64,000 nucleotides of DNA from positions 620,001 to 684,000 of the forward strand of contig CAWGST010000005.1 of the NCBI GenBank assembly GCA_963825315.1, read 5' to 3'. Position 1 is the first letter of the stretch. Each line of letters starts with the position of its first letter. The notes beneath the pieces were generated by a model. It was not told the DNA's origin. It saw only the letters and a program-made list of their open reading frames with translations, and searched no databases. A program made the position numbers and the translations under genes. Source of the DNA: DASRLE01 sp963825315. GTDB taxonomy: Bacteria; Verrucomicrobiota; Verrucomicrobiia; Limisphaerales; Palsa-1400. Shown here in pieces: positions 8,428 to 16,343 of this stretch.

Positions 8428-10153
8428 TCAGGCGCCGCCGGAATAGAGGTCCAGCTTCTTCTTGACTTCTGGGTTGGATTCGATGGAGAGCGATTTTTTC
8501 CAGGCTTCGACGGCCCTGGCGGGCTGGCGCAGGGCCAGATAGACTTCCCCCAAGTGGTCGAGCACGGTGGCGTCCGGTTCGGGGGAAAACTGCACGGCCT
8601 TGAGCAACCAGGGCAGGGCTTGTTGCGCCTGCTTTTGTTTGAATAAGACCCAGCCAAGGCTGTCGAGGTAGGCTCCGTTTTTGGGTTCGAGCTGGACGGC
8701 TTTTTCGATCAAGGCGCGGGCGCGGGGCAATTGTTCGCCGCGATCGGCCAGCATGTAGCCCAGGTAGTTGAGCGCCTCGGCAAAGTCGGGGCTGAGATTG
8801 ATGCATTTTTGAAGATATTCGTCAGCCCGTTTGTATTCCTGGTTGCGTTCGCAAGCCTCGCCGAACTGGAAATAAAACCGGTAGTCGAGCACGGCGGGAG
8901 TCGGTGGCCAGTCCGATCACCTCGGCGGTGTCGAAATGGCGGATGGCCTCGGCGTAATTCTTGACATGCAGCCAGGTGATGCCGGTGTAGAACTCGCAGA
9001 GGAACGTTTTGGGGAATCTGGCCCGGGCCACGTCCAGGGTTTTGAAGGCGTCTTCCGTGCGATGCAAAGCGATCTGAACGAGGGCCAATTTGTAATAGGC
9101 CTCATCGAGGCCGGGGTCCCAGTGGAGGGCGTTTTCGTAATCATCGGAGGCCTCGGCCAATTTGTCGTCTTCAAAGGCGAGTTCGCCCAGAAAGAACCAG
9201 GCCCGCGGGCAGCGGGTGGGATTGTCGCGCACGATGGCCTGGAGCTGTTTGGTGGCGTTGGTTTTGTCTTCCGCCTGGAAATAGATGGCGGCCAGCTTCT
9301 CGTGCAGGGCTTCGCGCATGACGGAGGGTTCGGGCGTTTCGGAAAGAAGTTTGTCATAAATCGCGGCGGCTTTTTGCGGTTGATCGATCTGGCTGTAGGT
9401 GTCGGCCAAACTTTGCCAAAGGCGCGGCGAGGAGAAGTTCATTTTGGCCACACGATCCAGCAACGCAATGGTGTTGGTTTTCGTGGCGGCATCTTTGGGC
9501 TGTGTCTTGAGATAAACGGCGTAAAGGCCGCCCAAGGCGACGAGCGCGGGCGGATCAGGGCGGATTGATTTTGCGGCCCGATTGAGAGTGCGGACGGCCT
9601 GGCCCAGTTGGTTGTTGTGAAAGAGAATTTCGATCTGGCTTTCATAGCCGTCGAAGGCATCGGGTTGGCGCTGGATGGAGCGGCGGCTGGCGGCAAGGGC
9701 TTGATGGGTCTTGCCGGCCTGGAGGTCGGCGCGCGCCAGCCAGCTCAGGAGCAGCGCCGAGGCGCCGGGCCGGCGGGCAGACCGGGCCAGGACAGCGACG
9801 GCCTTGTCCACTTGCTTGTTTTTGAGGAAACGCTGCGCCACTTTGATGACCAAATACTCGTTGCTTGGATCAGCCAGGGCGGCGTCATTGAATTGCTTGA
9901 CGGCCTGTTCGTCCTCATCGTTCCACTCATAACTTAACCCGGCGGCGTAATGGGCCAGGGCCGCCGGATTGCCCCTGGCCATATTGTCCGGCAGATCGCC
10001 CGCCATCAGGTCGTCGCTTGTGTCGTCGGCGCCCTGGCTGGCTGCCGGCGCGGACTGGACCGGAGCCGGATGTCTGGCCGGGGTGGCGCAACCCGGCAAA
10101 ATGACGCCGGCCAACGCAACCATCAGAATCAGAATTGGATGATATGCCTTCAT
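8428..10153 (-). CDS. TPR-repeat lipoprotein, frameshifted
   Basis: The ATG at 10153 gives a lipoprotein signal (MKAYHPILILMVALAGVILPGC, lipobox LPGC, Cys22) followed by about a dozen tetratricopeptide repeats, for example YKLALVQIALHRTEDAFKTLD. The frame is lost near 8896-8903: the first frame runs into unrelated Arg-rich residues, while the last 150 residues (LDYRFYFQFGEACERNQEYKRADEYLQK and onward) are good TPR sequence in a second frame. One base change restores about 575 residues. TPR lipoproteins of this kind often scaffold envelope complexes. A few extra codons before 10153 are possible but would hide the signal peptide. Confidence 0.7.
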
Positions 10154-10240
10154 TCGATCAACGACGGCCAAAGGGAGTCACTGTCCGATTGGCAGCGGAC
10201 TGCGTCGGGGAACCCGCGAAACCCAAAAGGCACAACCCGG

Positions 10241-10342
10241 CTACTTCTGCCAGGTGCGTTTCTTGTGCCGGTTGGCACGCAGCTTTTTGCGCCGTTTATG
10301 TTTGTTAATTTTGCTTTTACGACGTTTTTTTAGTGATCCCAT
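10241..10342 (-). CDS. 33-residue basic ribosomal-type protein (AURKAIP1/COX24 domain)
   Basis: A very short gene with start ATG 10342 and stop TAG 10241. The product begins MGSLKKRRKSKINKHKRRKK and continues LRANRHKKRTWQK: about half of its residues are Lys or Arg. This matches small bacterial AURKAIP1/COX24-domain proteins, related to the mitochondrial ribosomal protein mS38 and to small-subunit proteins of the bS22 type. It would bind the 30S subunit near the decoding centre. It lies 24 bases after hisG and upstream of the TPR gene on the same strand. Its tiny size means that automatic callers often miss it. Confidence 0.75.
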   Translation of the reverse strand: MGSLKKRRKSKINKHKRRKKLRANRHKKRTWQK

Positions 10343-10365
10343 AATACATTGTTTAATCGGCAGCG

Positions 10366-11247
10366 TTAATATACCACTTTATTCAACGGATACTCAATAA
10401 TTCCTTCAGCCCCCGCGGCTTTGAGCAGCGGAATCAATTCCCGAACCACCTTTTCGTCAATGATGGTTTCGACGGCAACCCAGCCCGGCAGACTCAAGTT
10501 GGAGACGGTGGGATTGCGCAAGGCGGGGAGAGTTCGCAGGAGAGGCTCCAAATCCTTCTGTTGCAGGTTCATTTTCAGGCCGACTTTGCTTTCCGCCTCG
10601 ATCGCGCCCCGGAGCAACAAAGCCAATGTTTCAATCTTTTGCCGTTTCCATGTGTCTTTCCAGGCGGTCTCATTGGCGATCAGCCGGGGGGTCGAAACCA
10701 GCAAGGTATCAACGATGCGCAGATTGTTGGCGCGCAAGGAGGAACCGGTTTCGGTAAGTTCGACGATGGCATCCACCAGCTCATGGGCTTTGACCTCGGT
10801 CGCACCCCAGGAAAACTCGACTTCGGCCTTGACGCCATGCTGTTGGAGGTAGCGTTTGGTGATGTTGACGACCTCCGTGGCAATGCGTTTGCCTTCCAAA
10901 TCCTTGGGAGTGTGAATGGGCGAGAATTCGGACACGGCCAGGACCCAGCGGGCCGGCTGGCTGCTGACTTTGCTGAATTGGAATTCGCCGACTTCGTGGA
11001 CTTTGGAGCCGTTTTCGACGATCCAATCGTGGCCGGTCAGACCGCAATCCAGGTAGCCCAACTCGACATAGCGGCTGATTTCCTGGGAGCGGATGAGGCG
11101 GACGAGCAGATGTTCATCGTCCACGTATGGCGCGTAGGAACGGCTGCTGACTTGGATGTTGTAACCGGCCTTGGCCATTTTAGCCAGGGCGGCTTCCTGC
11201 AAACTGCCTTTGGGCAATCCCAATTTTAAAATCTGATTATTCTGCAT
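10366..11247 (-). CDS. hisG: ATP phosphoribosyltransferase, long form (HisG)
   Basis: A 293-residue enzyme that makes the first step of histidine synthesis, joining ATP and PRPP to phosphoribosyl-ATP in the cytoplasm. It opens with LGLPKGSLQEAAL, the conserved N-terminal substrate segment, contains GYLDCGLTGHDWI and the PRPP-binding-like run ELTETGSSLRANNLRIVDTL, and ends with a C-terminal domain (from about residue 215) including LPALRNPTVSNLSLPGWVAVETII. That last domain is the histidine-sensing ACT-like domain of long-form HisG, so the enzyme should be feedback-inhibited by histidine and need no HisZ. Its start overlaps the end of purN by 11 bases. No other his gene is seen here. Confidence 0.9.
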   Translation of the reverse strand: MQNNQILKLGLPKGSLQEAALAKMAKAGYNIQVSSRSYAPYVDDEHLLVRLIRSQEISRYVELGYLDCGLTGHDWIVENGSKVHEVGEFQFSKVSSQPARWVLAVSEFSPIHTPKDLEGKRIATEVVNITKRYLQQHGVKAEVEFSWGATEVKAHELVDAIVELTETGSSLRANNLRIVDTLLVSTPRLIANETAWKDTWKRQKIETLALLLRGAIEAESKVGLKMNLQQKDLEPLLRTLPALRNPTVSNLSLPGWVAVETIIDEKVVRELIPLLKAAGAEGIIEYPLNKVVY

Positions 11248-11998
11248 AGGGCAACCGGTCTTGTTTGGCGCGGGAGCGGGAGTATTTTTTGTCCGACCCT
11301 TGCACGCGCGTGACGGGAGAGATTTTCCACTTTCGGCGCGGCAAAGCCAACTTTTTCTTTTTTGTTTTCACGACTCTCTTCCACACGGTTTGGCGGCCTT
11401 GCACGCGGATTTCCCCGCGGGCCAGGGCCGCGATGGATGCCGGATAGATTTTTCGTTCCACTTCCTGGATGCGCGCATGGAGCGTTTCGGGGGTGTCGCC
11501 CGGCAAAACCGGCACCGTTTCCTGGGCGATGATGGAGCCGGTATCAATGCCCTGGTCAACGAAATGCACCGTGACACCGGTGACTTTCACCCCGTAATCC
11601 AGGGCCTGTTTCCAGGCCTCCAATCCCGGAAAAGCGGGCAGAAGCGCGGGATGAATGTTCACCACCCGGTTGGCAAAAGTCCGCAGGAAGCCGTCCGGCA
11701 AAATCCGCATGAACCCTGCCAGCACCACCAAATCCACCGCCGCCCTTTGCAAGGCCTGGATAAAGGAAGCTTCCGCCGCTTCATCCAGCCTGGCGCGAAA
11801 CTTGCCCGGGGCAATATGGAGCGCCTGCAAACCACGCGCGCGCGCCCGCTCCAAAATCCCTGCATTTTCCACGTCGCTCGCCACCAGGACAACTTCGCCG
11901 GGAATTTCCCCCGAGGCGCAGGCGTCGGCGATGGCGGCGGCATTGGAGCCTTTGCCCGAGCCCAGGATGCCGAGACGGAATTTTCGTTGAGCGCTCAC
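11237..11998 (-). CDS. purN: Phosphoribosylglycinamide formyltransferase (PurN) with basic tail
   Basis: About 253 residues from a GTG at 11998. It begins RLGILGSGKGSNAAAI, the PurN nucleotide loop, and has the catalytic region FMRILPDGFLRTFANRVVNIHPALLPAFPG (Asn-His-Pro with the formyl-transfer histidine) and VTGVTVHFVDQGIDTGSIIAQ. The enzyme transfers a formyl group from 10-formyl-tetrahydrofolate to GAR in purine synthesis. The upstream open frame to 12181 has no PurN character, so GTG is preferred. Residues after about 195 form a 55-residue Lys/Arg-rich extension that ordinary PurN lacks; its purpose is unknown. It is co-transcribed with hisG, with which it shares PRPP-linked metabolism. 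Confidence 0.88.
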   Translation of the reverse strand: MSAQRKFRLGILGSGKGSNAAAIADACASGEIPGEVVLVASDVENAGILERARARGLQALHIAPGKFRARLDEAAEASFIQALQRAAVDLVVLAGFMRILPDGFLRTFANRVVNIHPALLPAFPGLEAWKQALDYGVKVTGVTVHFVDQGIDTGSIIAQETVPVLPGDTPETLHARIQEVERKIYPASIAALARGEIRVQGRQTVWKRVVKTKKKKLALPRRKWKISPVTRVQGSDKKYSRSRAKQDRLPYAE

Positions 11999-12683
11999 AA
12001 TCTCATTCTTGTAACAGATTCTGCGCAAAAATCCCAAACGTAATTTGCTCCGGGACATCCGAAAAATCGCTGCGACTGACTGCGACAGACTGCGACGGGG
12101 TTTGATTGGGGCTCTGCCCGATTGACGGGCATTTTGACCAGCAGCATCGGTTTGACGCACCCTGACCGCTTTGACTGGCACGGACGGCCACGGACAGGCA
12201 CGGACTTGATCTGGCAGAGTGATGGGGTTTTTCTGATTTTCCCGCCCCTCCCATTTCTGCCTGCGCCATCACAATTTCTTAATTCTGCCTTCATAATTCT
12301 GCCTTTCCGCCTTCGCCTCTGCGGCTTCCGCCGTCGCCAGGCTATGGCGGGACAAGACGGCGCGACAAGTCCGACATGACCTTAATTGGCCATTCATTAG
12401 ACGAACCATACAGTTATTATATTATTTCGTCAACAGATTTTTGAAAGATTTTTTAAAAAGTATGTGATTTTTGGCAAAAATCATTTAAACCATTGCGCGG
12501 CAAGGACTTACAAGTTTTCCACTATCAATAGTACGCAGTTTTGACACGGTAGGGCGAGACTCTGTCGAGCCGTAAATCGATTTAGGGTTCGACGGAGTCT
12601 CACCCTACCGGGACACGCGCACGCCGCCGCAACGGGCGGCATAATGATTTGCCAAAACCCGGCCCAAACATTACATTCCGGCG
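11999..12683 (-). other. Long non-coding stretch with short repeats and an inverted repeat
   Basis: No convincing gene is visible. The sequence has short near-repeats (tgcgactgactgcgacagactgcg at about 12069, and cacggacggccacggacaggcacgg at about 12178), a run of short words such as aattctgcct near 12280, and the 25-base inverted repeat described separately. Composition drops to AT-rich between about 12380 and 12500. Confidence 0.5.
12547..12610. repeat. 25-base inverted repeat (hairpin)
   Basis: Two arms, 12547-12571 (CGGTAGGGCGAGACTCTGTC...) and 12586-12610, are reverse complements with three mismatches and a 14-base loop. The differences are transitions, and two of them would still pair as G-U in RNA. 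It lies 74 bases upstream of the orphan antitoxin gene. It could be a small mobile palindrome or a structured RNA element; there is no T run to make it a classical terminator. Confidence 0.6.
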
Positions 12684-12893
12684 ATGAGCACAGTGGTTGA
12701 AATCGAAAAGGTGTTGCAGACACTTCCGGTCGCAGACGCCCGGAAGATCACCGATTGGTTGCAGCATTATCTCGATGTGAAGTGGGACAAGCAAATTGAC
12801 GGGGACATCGCCGCTGGAAAGCTGGATAAGCTGGCCGACAGGGCAATGCAGGACTACCGGGAGCGGAAGGCAGAATTAGGAAGGATGAATTAA
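12684..12893 (+). CDS. Small acidic helical protein, likely orphan antitoxin
   Basis: A 69-residue protein (MSTVVEIEKVLQTLPVADARKITDWL...) with the layout of small type II antitoxins: an N-terminal helix-rich domain, then a charged segment QIDGDIAAGKLDKLADRAMQDYRERKAEL that would wrap a toxin. Normally a ParE/RelE-type toxin gene follows directly. None is found here: the next 100 bases lead into a copy of the ispG 3' end. It is therefore an orphan or the remnant of a toxin-antitoxin pair. Confidence 0.5.
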   Translation: MSTVVEIEKVLQTLPVADARKITDWLQHYLDVKWDKQIDGDIAAGKLDKLADRAMQDYRERKAELGRMN

Positions 12894-12992
12894 GAAGTGG
12901 AATAAATCGAGTTGGGGTCCGACGCCCGCCAGAGGCCAAGGAGTCCGCTCGCATGACGAATACGAGCGTCTGCTCAAAGGCACCTGAAAGGA

Positions 12993-13113
12993 TCAGGAAT
13001 TTTGCAAGGCCGGGAGGGGCGCAACGGTTCGTTCCGGCTCGACCCATTTGTTGTGTTCGCGTATCAGGTCAACGAGGCGGTCCACGGCTTCCGGGATGTT
13101 GAATTTCACCGGG
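12993..13113 (-). repeat. ispG 3'-end copy A
   Basis: Reads on the minus strand as the last 40 codons of IspG: PVKFNIPEAVDRLV... to ALQNS and stop. It differs from the true gene end at 16344 by about four bases and by the loss of one six-base Glu-Ala unit, keeping the frame. It sits next to the host flank. Confidence 0.85.
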
Positions 13114-13152
13114 TCGTCTCGGAAATTCCAGACGCCGTGAGGCTTTTGCAAT

Positions 13153-13923
13153 TCAACGTGCCTCCATGGTGAACTTGCATCGTGGGTAATTTGAGCAGCC
13201 CCAAAACTGACTGCCAGCCCCGTTTCCCCGTGTGGCCGTTCTCAGCACCAATTCGCTTTCACAACGCGGACACAGCTTCCTCTGGTCGTCTAACGCCGAG
13301 GTGATCGCAGGATTGAATTTCCAATGAACGTCCTCAAGGAGCTTGATCACCGATTCTTCAGAAAGAAGCGAAATGTTGTGTTTGTCGGCCAATGCCCGGG
13401 CATCGTCGGTATAGCCCTGCAAGGTGATGAATATCCCCTTCGGAATTCTTGAATCAGTCAACGTTCCCAGGAATTCCCGGATTTGTCGCACGCCGACCTT
13501 CCAGGCCTTCCATTGCTTGCATTGCACCACAAAGCGAACCGAAGTGTTCTCGACAATCAGATCAATTCCGCCGTCAGGGTTGGCCCCTCCCAATCGCTTA
13601 ACAAAGTATCCTTTCGACTCGTAAATGGCGGCGATCAATTTCTCAAACTGGAACCAGTCGAGCGCCCTCACCTTTTCGGAAAGGGATGGTTCAGTGAACG
13701 AATTCCATGAGGAAACCGGAGAAACAGAATTCACCGTCTGAACTTGAGGCTGTCTCTTCGTAGCGATCCGGTACGCGATCCAGCAGAGAAGCAGAATAAA
13801 TGCGAGAACAGCCAACAGCAAAACGAGAGCCCTGAATTGCGGTGAAACGACCATTCCCATAAGAAAAAGGCCTCCAGCAACGGCAATAAATTCCTCAATC
13901 GGGTTAATTCGCCGCCTTGGCAT
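13153..13923 (-). CDS. Membrane-anchored Mrr-like restriction endonuclease with topoisomerase-type zinc finger
   Basis: A 256-residue protein in three parts. Residues 15-55 form two hydrophobic segments (FIAVAGGLFLMGMVV and LLLAVLAFILLLCWIAY). Residues about 85-200 form an Mrr-type catalytic domain: WFQFEKLIAAIYESKGYFV, then GGANPDGGIDLIV, and the catalytic run FVVQCKQWK, giving the D-(Q/E)xK core. The C-terminus has four cysteines in CPRCESELVL and FWGCSNYPRCKF, the C4 zinc finger of topoisomerase I, a common DNA-binding partner of this family. Such nucleases cut foreign, often modified, DNA. It lies between two copies of the ispG 3' end and appears to be cargo of an inserted segment. Confidence 0.8.
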   Translation of the reverse strand: MPRRRINPIEEFIAVAGGLFLMGMVVSPQFRALVLLLAVLAFILLLCWIAYRIATKRQPQVQTVNSVSPVSSWNSFTEPSLSEKVRALDWFQFEKLIAAIYESKGYFVKRLGGANPDGGIDLIVENTSVRFVVQCKQWKAWKVGVRQIREFLGTLTDSRIPKGIFITLQGYTDDARALADKHNISLLSEESVIKLLEDVHWKFNPAITSALDDQRKLCPRCESELVLRTATRGNGAGSQFWGCSNYPRCKFTMEAR

Positions 13924-14379
13924 AGTCCGGGCAGAAAAAGTATTCCATGTCTGTTGTCAAAGCAATTCTCAGGCCAAACATGGATCAATGTGTCCTTTAG
14001 TTTGTCTTTTGTCTTTCTGTCAGGAGTTTTGCAAGGCCGGGAGGGGCGCAGCCGACCGCTCCGGCTCGACCCATTTGTTGTGTTCGCGGATCAGGTCAAC
14101 CAAGCGGTCCACGGCTTCGGCTTCCGGGATGTTGAATGAAAATGCCCCTTTTCCCAAGCTCGCGCAGAGGCGAAGAGAGCGCGGAGAAGTTCAAAAATCC
14201 GACCTCCCTCTGCGCCCTCGGCGGCTCTGCGCGAGAAACCTGCCCATACCTTGAGCGTCCAACGCAGCGTGGACTTTCGCAGTGGATTCTATGTTCCAGG
14301 CTAAATGATGAAAGGGTTAAGGGTCGCCACAAAGGGAAAATGGCTTTTGTCGCGCGTCACCAAGTTTCGAGCAGCCAGA
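13924..14379. other. Accessory stretch without a visible gene
   Basis: Holds ispG 3'-end copy B (14020-14137) and then about 240 bases of repetitive filler (words like gcgaagagagcgcggagaag and ctctgcgccctcggcggctc). No ORF with recognisable features is seen. Confidence 0.4.
14020..14137 (-). repeat. ispG 3'-end copy B
   Basis: Reads on the minus strand as FNIPEAEAVDRLVDL... to PLPALQNS and stop. About eight bases differ from the true gene end, most of them silent or conservative. Similarity stops abruptly at about 14137. Confidence 0.85.
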
Positions 14380-14613
14380 TCATTCGTCCAGATAAGGCGG
14401 CAATTCCAAGCCCTTCAACCGTTTGAAGTGTTCGACCAGAGACAGCCGCCGCCGCGGGCTTTTGCCCAGACGAGCACGCAAGGCTGGCATGCCCAGCTTG
14501 AGGGACTGGCGGATCACATCGGCCTGGCTGAGTTCGGTCTCGGCAGCCGTGGCAACCAGGTCCCGGGCGAGAGCCGGGGAACCAGGCACTGGAATGGTGT
14601 TAGAGCGTTTCAC
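14380..14613 (-). CDS. Ribbon-helix-helix-like orphan antitoxin
   Basis: A 77-residue protein, MKRSNTIPVPGSPALARDLV then LSQADVIRQSLKLGMPALRARLG. The middle resembles the helix-turn-helix part of ribbon-helix-helix regulators (SQADVIRQSLKLGM). The tail is a charged segment that may bind a toxin. No toxin gene follows on this strand: the next 240 bases are repetitive filler leading to ispG copy B. It is placed in the accessory segment with the IS4-type element. Confidence 0.5.
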   Translation of the reverse strand: MKRSNTIPVPGSPALARDLVATAAETELSQADVIRQSLKLGMPALRARLGKSPRRRLSLVEHFKRLKGLELPPYLDE

Positions 14614-14743
14614 AGAGAAAACATAACTTGCCCGACTGGCATTGCAAGCGAATAGTTATCAGATTGGCAATGTGTCAGTGACGACGGGAGTGCGGAAAAC
14701 TGTTAAAACAGTTATCGCATGTTTTCCAGGCGGAAGTTCACCT

Positions 14744-14753
14744 GGCTGAAGCC
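14744..14753. repeat. Target-site duplication of the IS4-type element, left copy
   Basis: GGCTGAAGCC is repeated in the same direction at 16276-16285, just outside the right inverted repeat. Joined without the element, the site reads CACCTGGCTGAAGCCAGGTG, a perfect palindrome. Confidence 0.75.
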
Positions 14754-16275
14754 CTTGTCATTACCCACATCTTTATTCCTTTTGCTTTAGAGTTTCTAAT
14801 CCCTGGCACATCCACATCAGGCGTTGCCACCCGCGCCAAATGGTCTGCCAGCCTGGCTGCCCGTCACCGCGCCGGCCAATAAATCCCCCCAAACGGGCCA
14901 CCGCCACCAGCACCGTTTGATGGGTCCAGCCGCCTTTGGGCTGGCCGAACTGTGCGGCCAAAATCTCCAGTGCCGACGGACCGAATAGTTCCTCATCCAC
15001 CTGTTGCTCAGGTTGCGCCCGCGCCAGCCACTTGGCGTTGAGCAGCCGCACCGCCACAATGGCCAGCACGGCTGCCAGCGATTCCAGACGATGAGCCCGT
15101 TCCAACTGGCTGTCTTCCACCCCCGCGCCACTCTTCAGCGCTTTGTGATATTCCTCCACCCACCATCGGGCGGTGTAGCGCCCTATGATCCGCTGGATCT
15201 CCACCCAACGCTGGCACGATAATGACGTCAGCAAAATCCAATGCAGCGGTTCGACCCCGTCGGGCGCATCCACTTCCCTCACTTCCACCACTTGCAAAGG
15301 CAGATTGGGCCGAGAGCCTCCCGGCCGGTAGGGTCCTTTGGAAATCACCGCTGCCGCCCGCACCTCCACCTTGGCCGAGCGGGCCACTTGCCCCGGACGG
15401 CTGCGCAACTCCACCGTCATTTGTCCCCGCACCGGGGCCTGCTCCAGCGCCTCTTGCAAATACCCCGGCTCCCCCGCCAGCCTTCGGTTTTGACACCCGC
15501 GAATGATGAAATCCACTCCGTGCCGCTGGCAACGCTCGATCGGTTCGTAAAAATCCCCCTCCCGGTCCGCAATAAAAATCCACTGGCAGCCTGGAGGGGT
15601 CCCGCCAGTCTGTTCAAACACCGCCGCCCACCGTTCCGACTCCCGATGCCGACGCAACAGTTGGGCTCGCGTCTCCTCTTTGCGCCCGGGGACGGCCCGG
15701 CGATTCCAGCACTGCTGGGCAAATAAACCCGTCACCACCCCTTCAGGCCGTTGTTCCAGGCTCCAGGCATCCACCCCCACCGCCAGGGTGGTATGGAGCA
15801 TTAAACCTCGGCCCCGCCCGTCTCCAATCACGCCCAAGTCCTCCCGTCCGGCTCCGCCAGTAAAGTCCAGGTGCGTCGTGTCCTCGATCAACAGATATTC
15901 TCCAGGCCCCCGGCAACGGGCGCGGGTCTGCTGCCAGTGCGGCCCCGCAATTTCTTCCCAACCCACCCGGGGTTGAGCGAAAAACCGATAAGCGGCCTTG
16001 AGTTCAGCCCAACTCGGAAAGGCTTGCGGCAGGGTGCCGCCGGGATTTTGAGCCAAACGAGTGGCGATGTTCACAAGTCGATCGGTGCGGCGTTGGTCGC
16101 CCAGTTCGGCCAAGGCAAATTCTTCCTGCGCCCACTGGGCGGGCGTTAGTAGGCTCGTGCTCATAAATTGGTCGGCCTGGAGGGTCGCCGACCAACTTGC
16201 CTAAGCTCGTTCCTTCCCCAAATTACAGATTAGACATACTAAAACAAGTCAGTAAAAGATGTGGGTAATGACAAG
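14754..16275 (-). mobile_element. IS4-family insertion sequence, complete
   Basis: The element is 1522 bases long. Its ends are perfect 21-base inverted repeats: 14754-14774 (CTTGTCATTACCCACATCTT) and 16255-16275. It is flanked by the 10-base direct repeat GGCTGAAGCC. The single gene is a full-length transposase. Both ends and the target duplication are intact, so the insertion is recent. It landed in the middle of a palindrome inside the accessory segment next to ispG. Confidence 0.85.
14773..16164 (-). CDS. IS4-family (Tn5-like) transposase
   Basis: A 463-residue DDE transposase. The N-terminus (WAQEEFALAELGDQRRTDRLV then LKAAYRFFAQPRV) is the Tn5-type DNA-binding domain. The catalytic DDE residues can be placed at LLIEDTTHLDF (first Asp), IFIADREGDFYE (second Asp), and the YREK-like signature in VEEYHKALKSGAGVE (Glu), in which the usual Y-(2)-R-(3)-E-(6)-K pattern is seen as ARWWVEEYHKALK. 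It lies 87 bases from the right inverted repeat. No frameshift is seen, so the transposase should be active. Confidence 0.9.
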   Translation of the reverse strand: MSTSLLTPAQWAQEEFALAELGDQRRTDRLVNIATRLAQNPGGTLPQAFPSWAELKAAYRFFAQPRVGWEEIAGPHWQQTRARCRGPGEYLLIEDTTHLDFTGGAGREDLGVIGDGRGRGLMLHTTLAVGVDAWSLEQRPEGVVTGLFAQQCWNRRAVPGRKEETRAQLLRRHRESERWAAVFEQTGGTPPGCQWIFIADREGDFYEPIERCQRHGVDFIIRGCQNRRLAGEPGYLQEALEQAPVRGQMTVELRSRPGQVARSAKVEVRAAAVISKGPYRPGGSRPNLPLQVVEVREVDAPDGVEPLHWILLTSLSCQRWVEIQRIIGRYTARWWVEEYHKALKSGAGVEDSQLERAHRLESLAAVLAIVAVRLLNAKWLARAQPEQQVDEELFGPSALEILAAQFGQPKGGWTHQTVLVAVARLGGFIGRRGDGQPGWQTIWRGWQRLMWMCQGLETLKQKE

Positions 16276-16285
16276 GGCTGAAGCC
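16276..16285. repeat. Target-site duplication of the IS4-type element, right copy
   Basis: Second copy of GGCTGAAGCC, followed by AGGTG, which pairs with CACCT before the left copy. Confidence 0.75.
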
Positions 16286-16343
16286 AGGTGTTAATGAGAA
16301 TCCGTCGTGACTGACCGCTTACTCCGGTCGCTGTAATTCTCCC

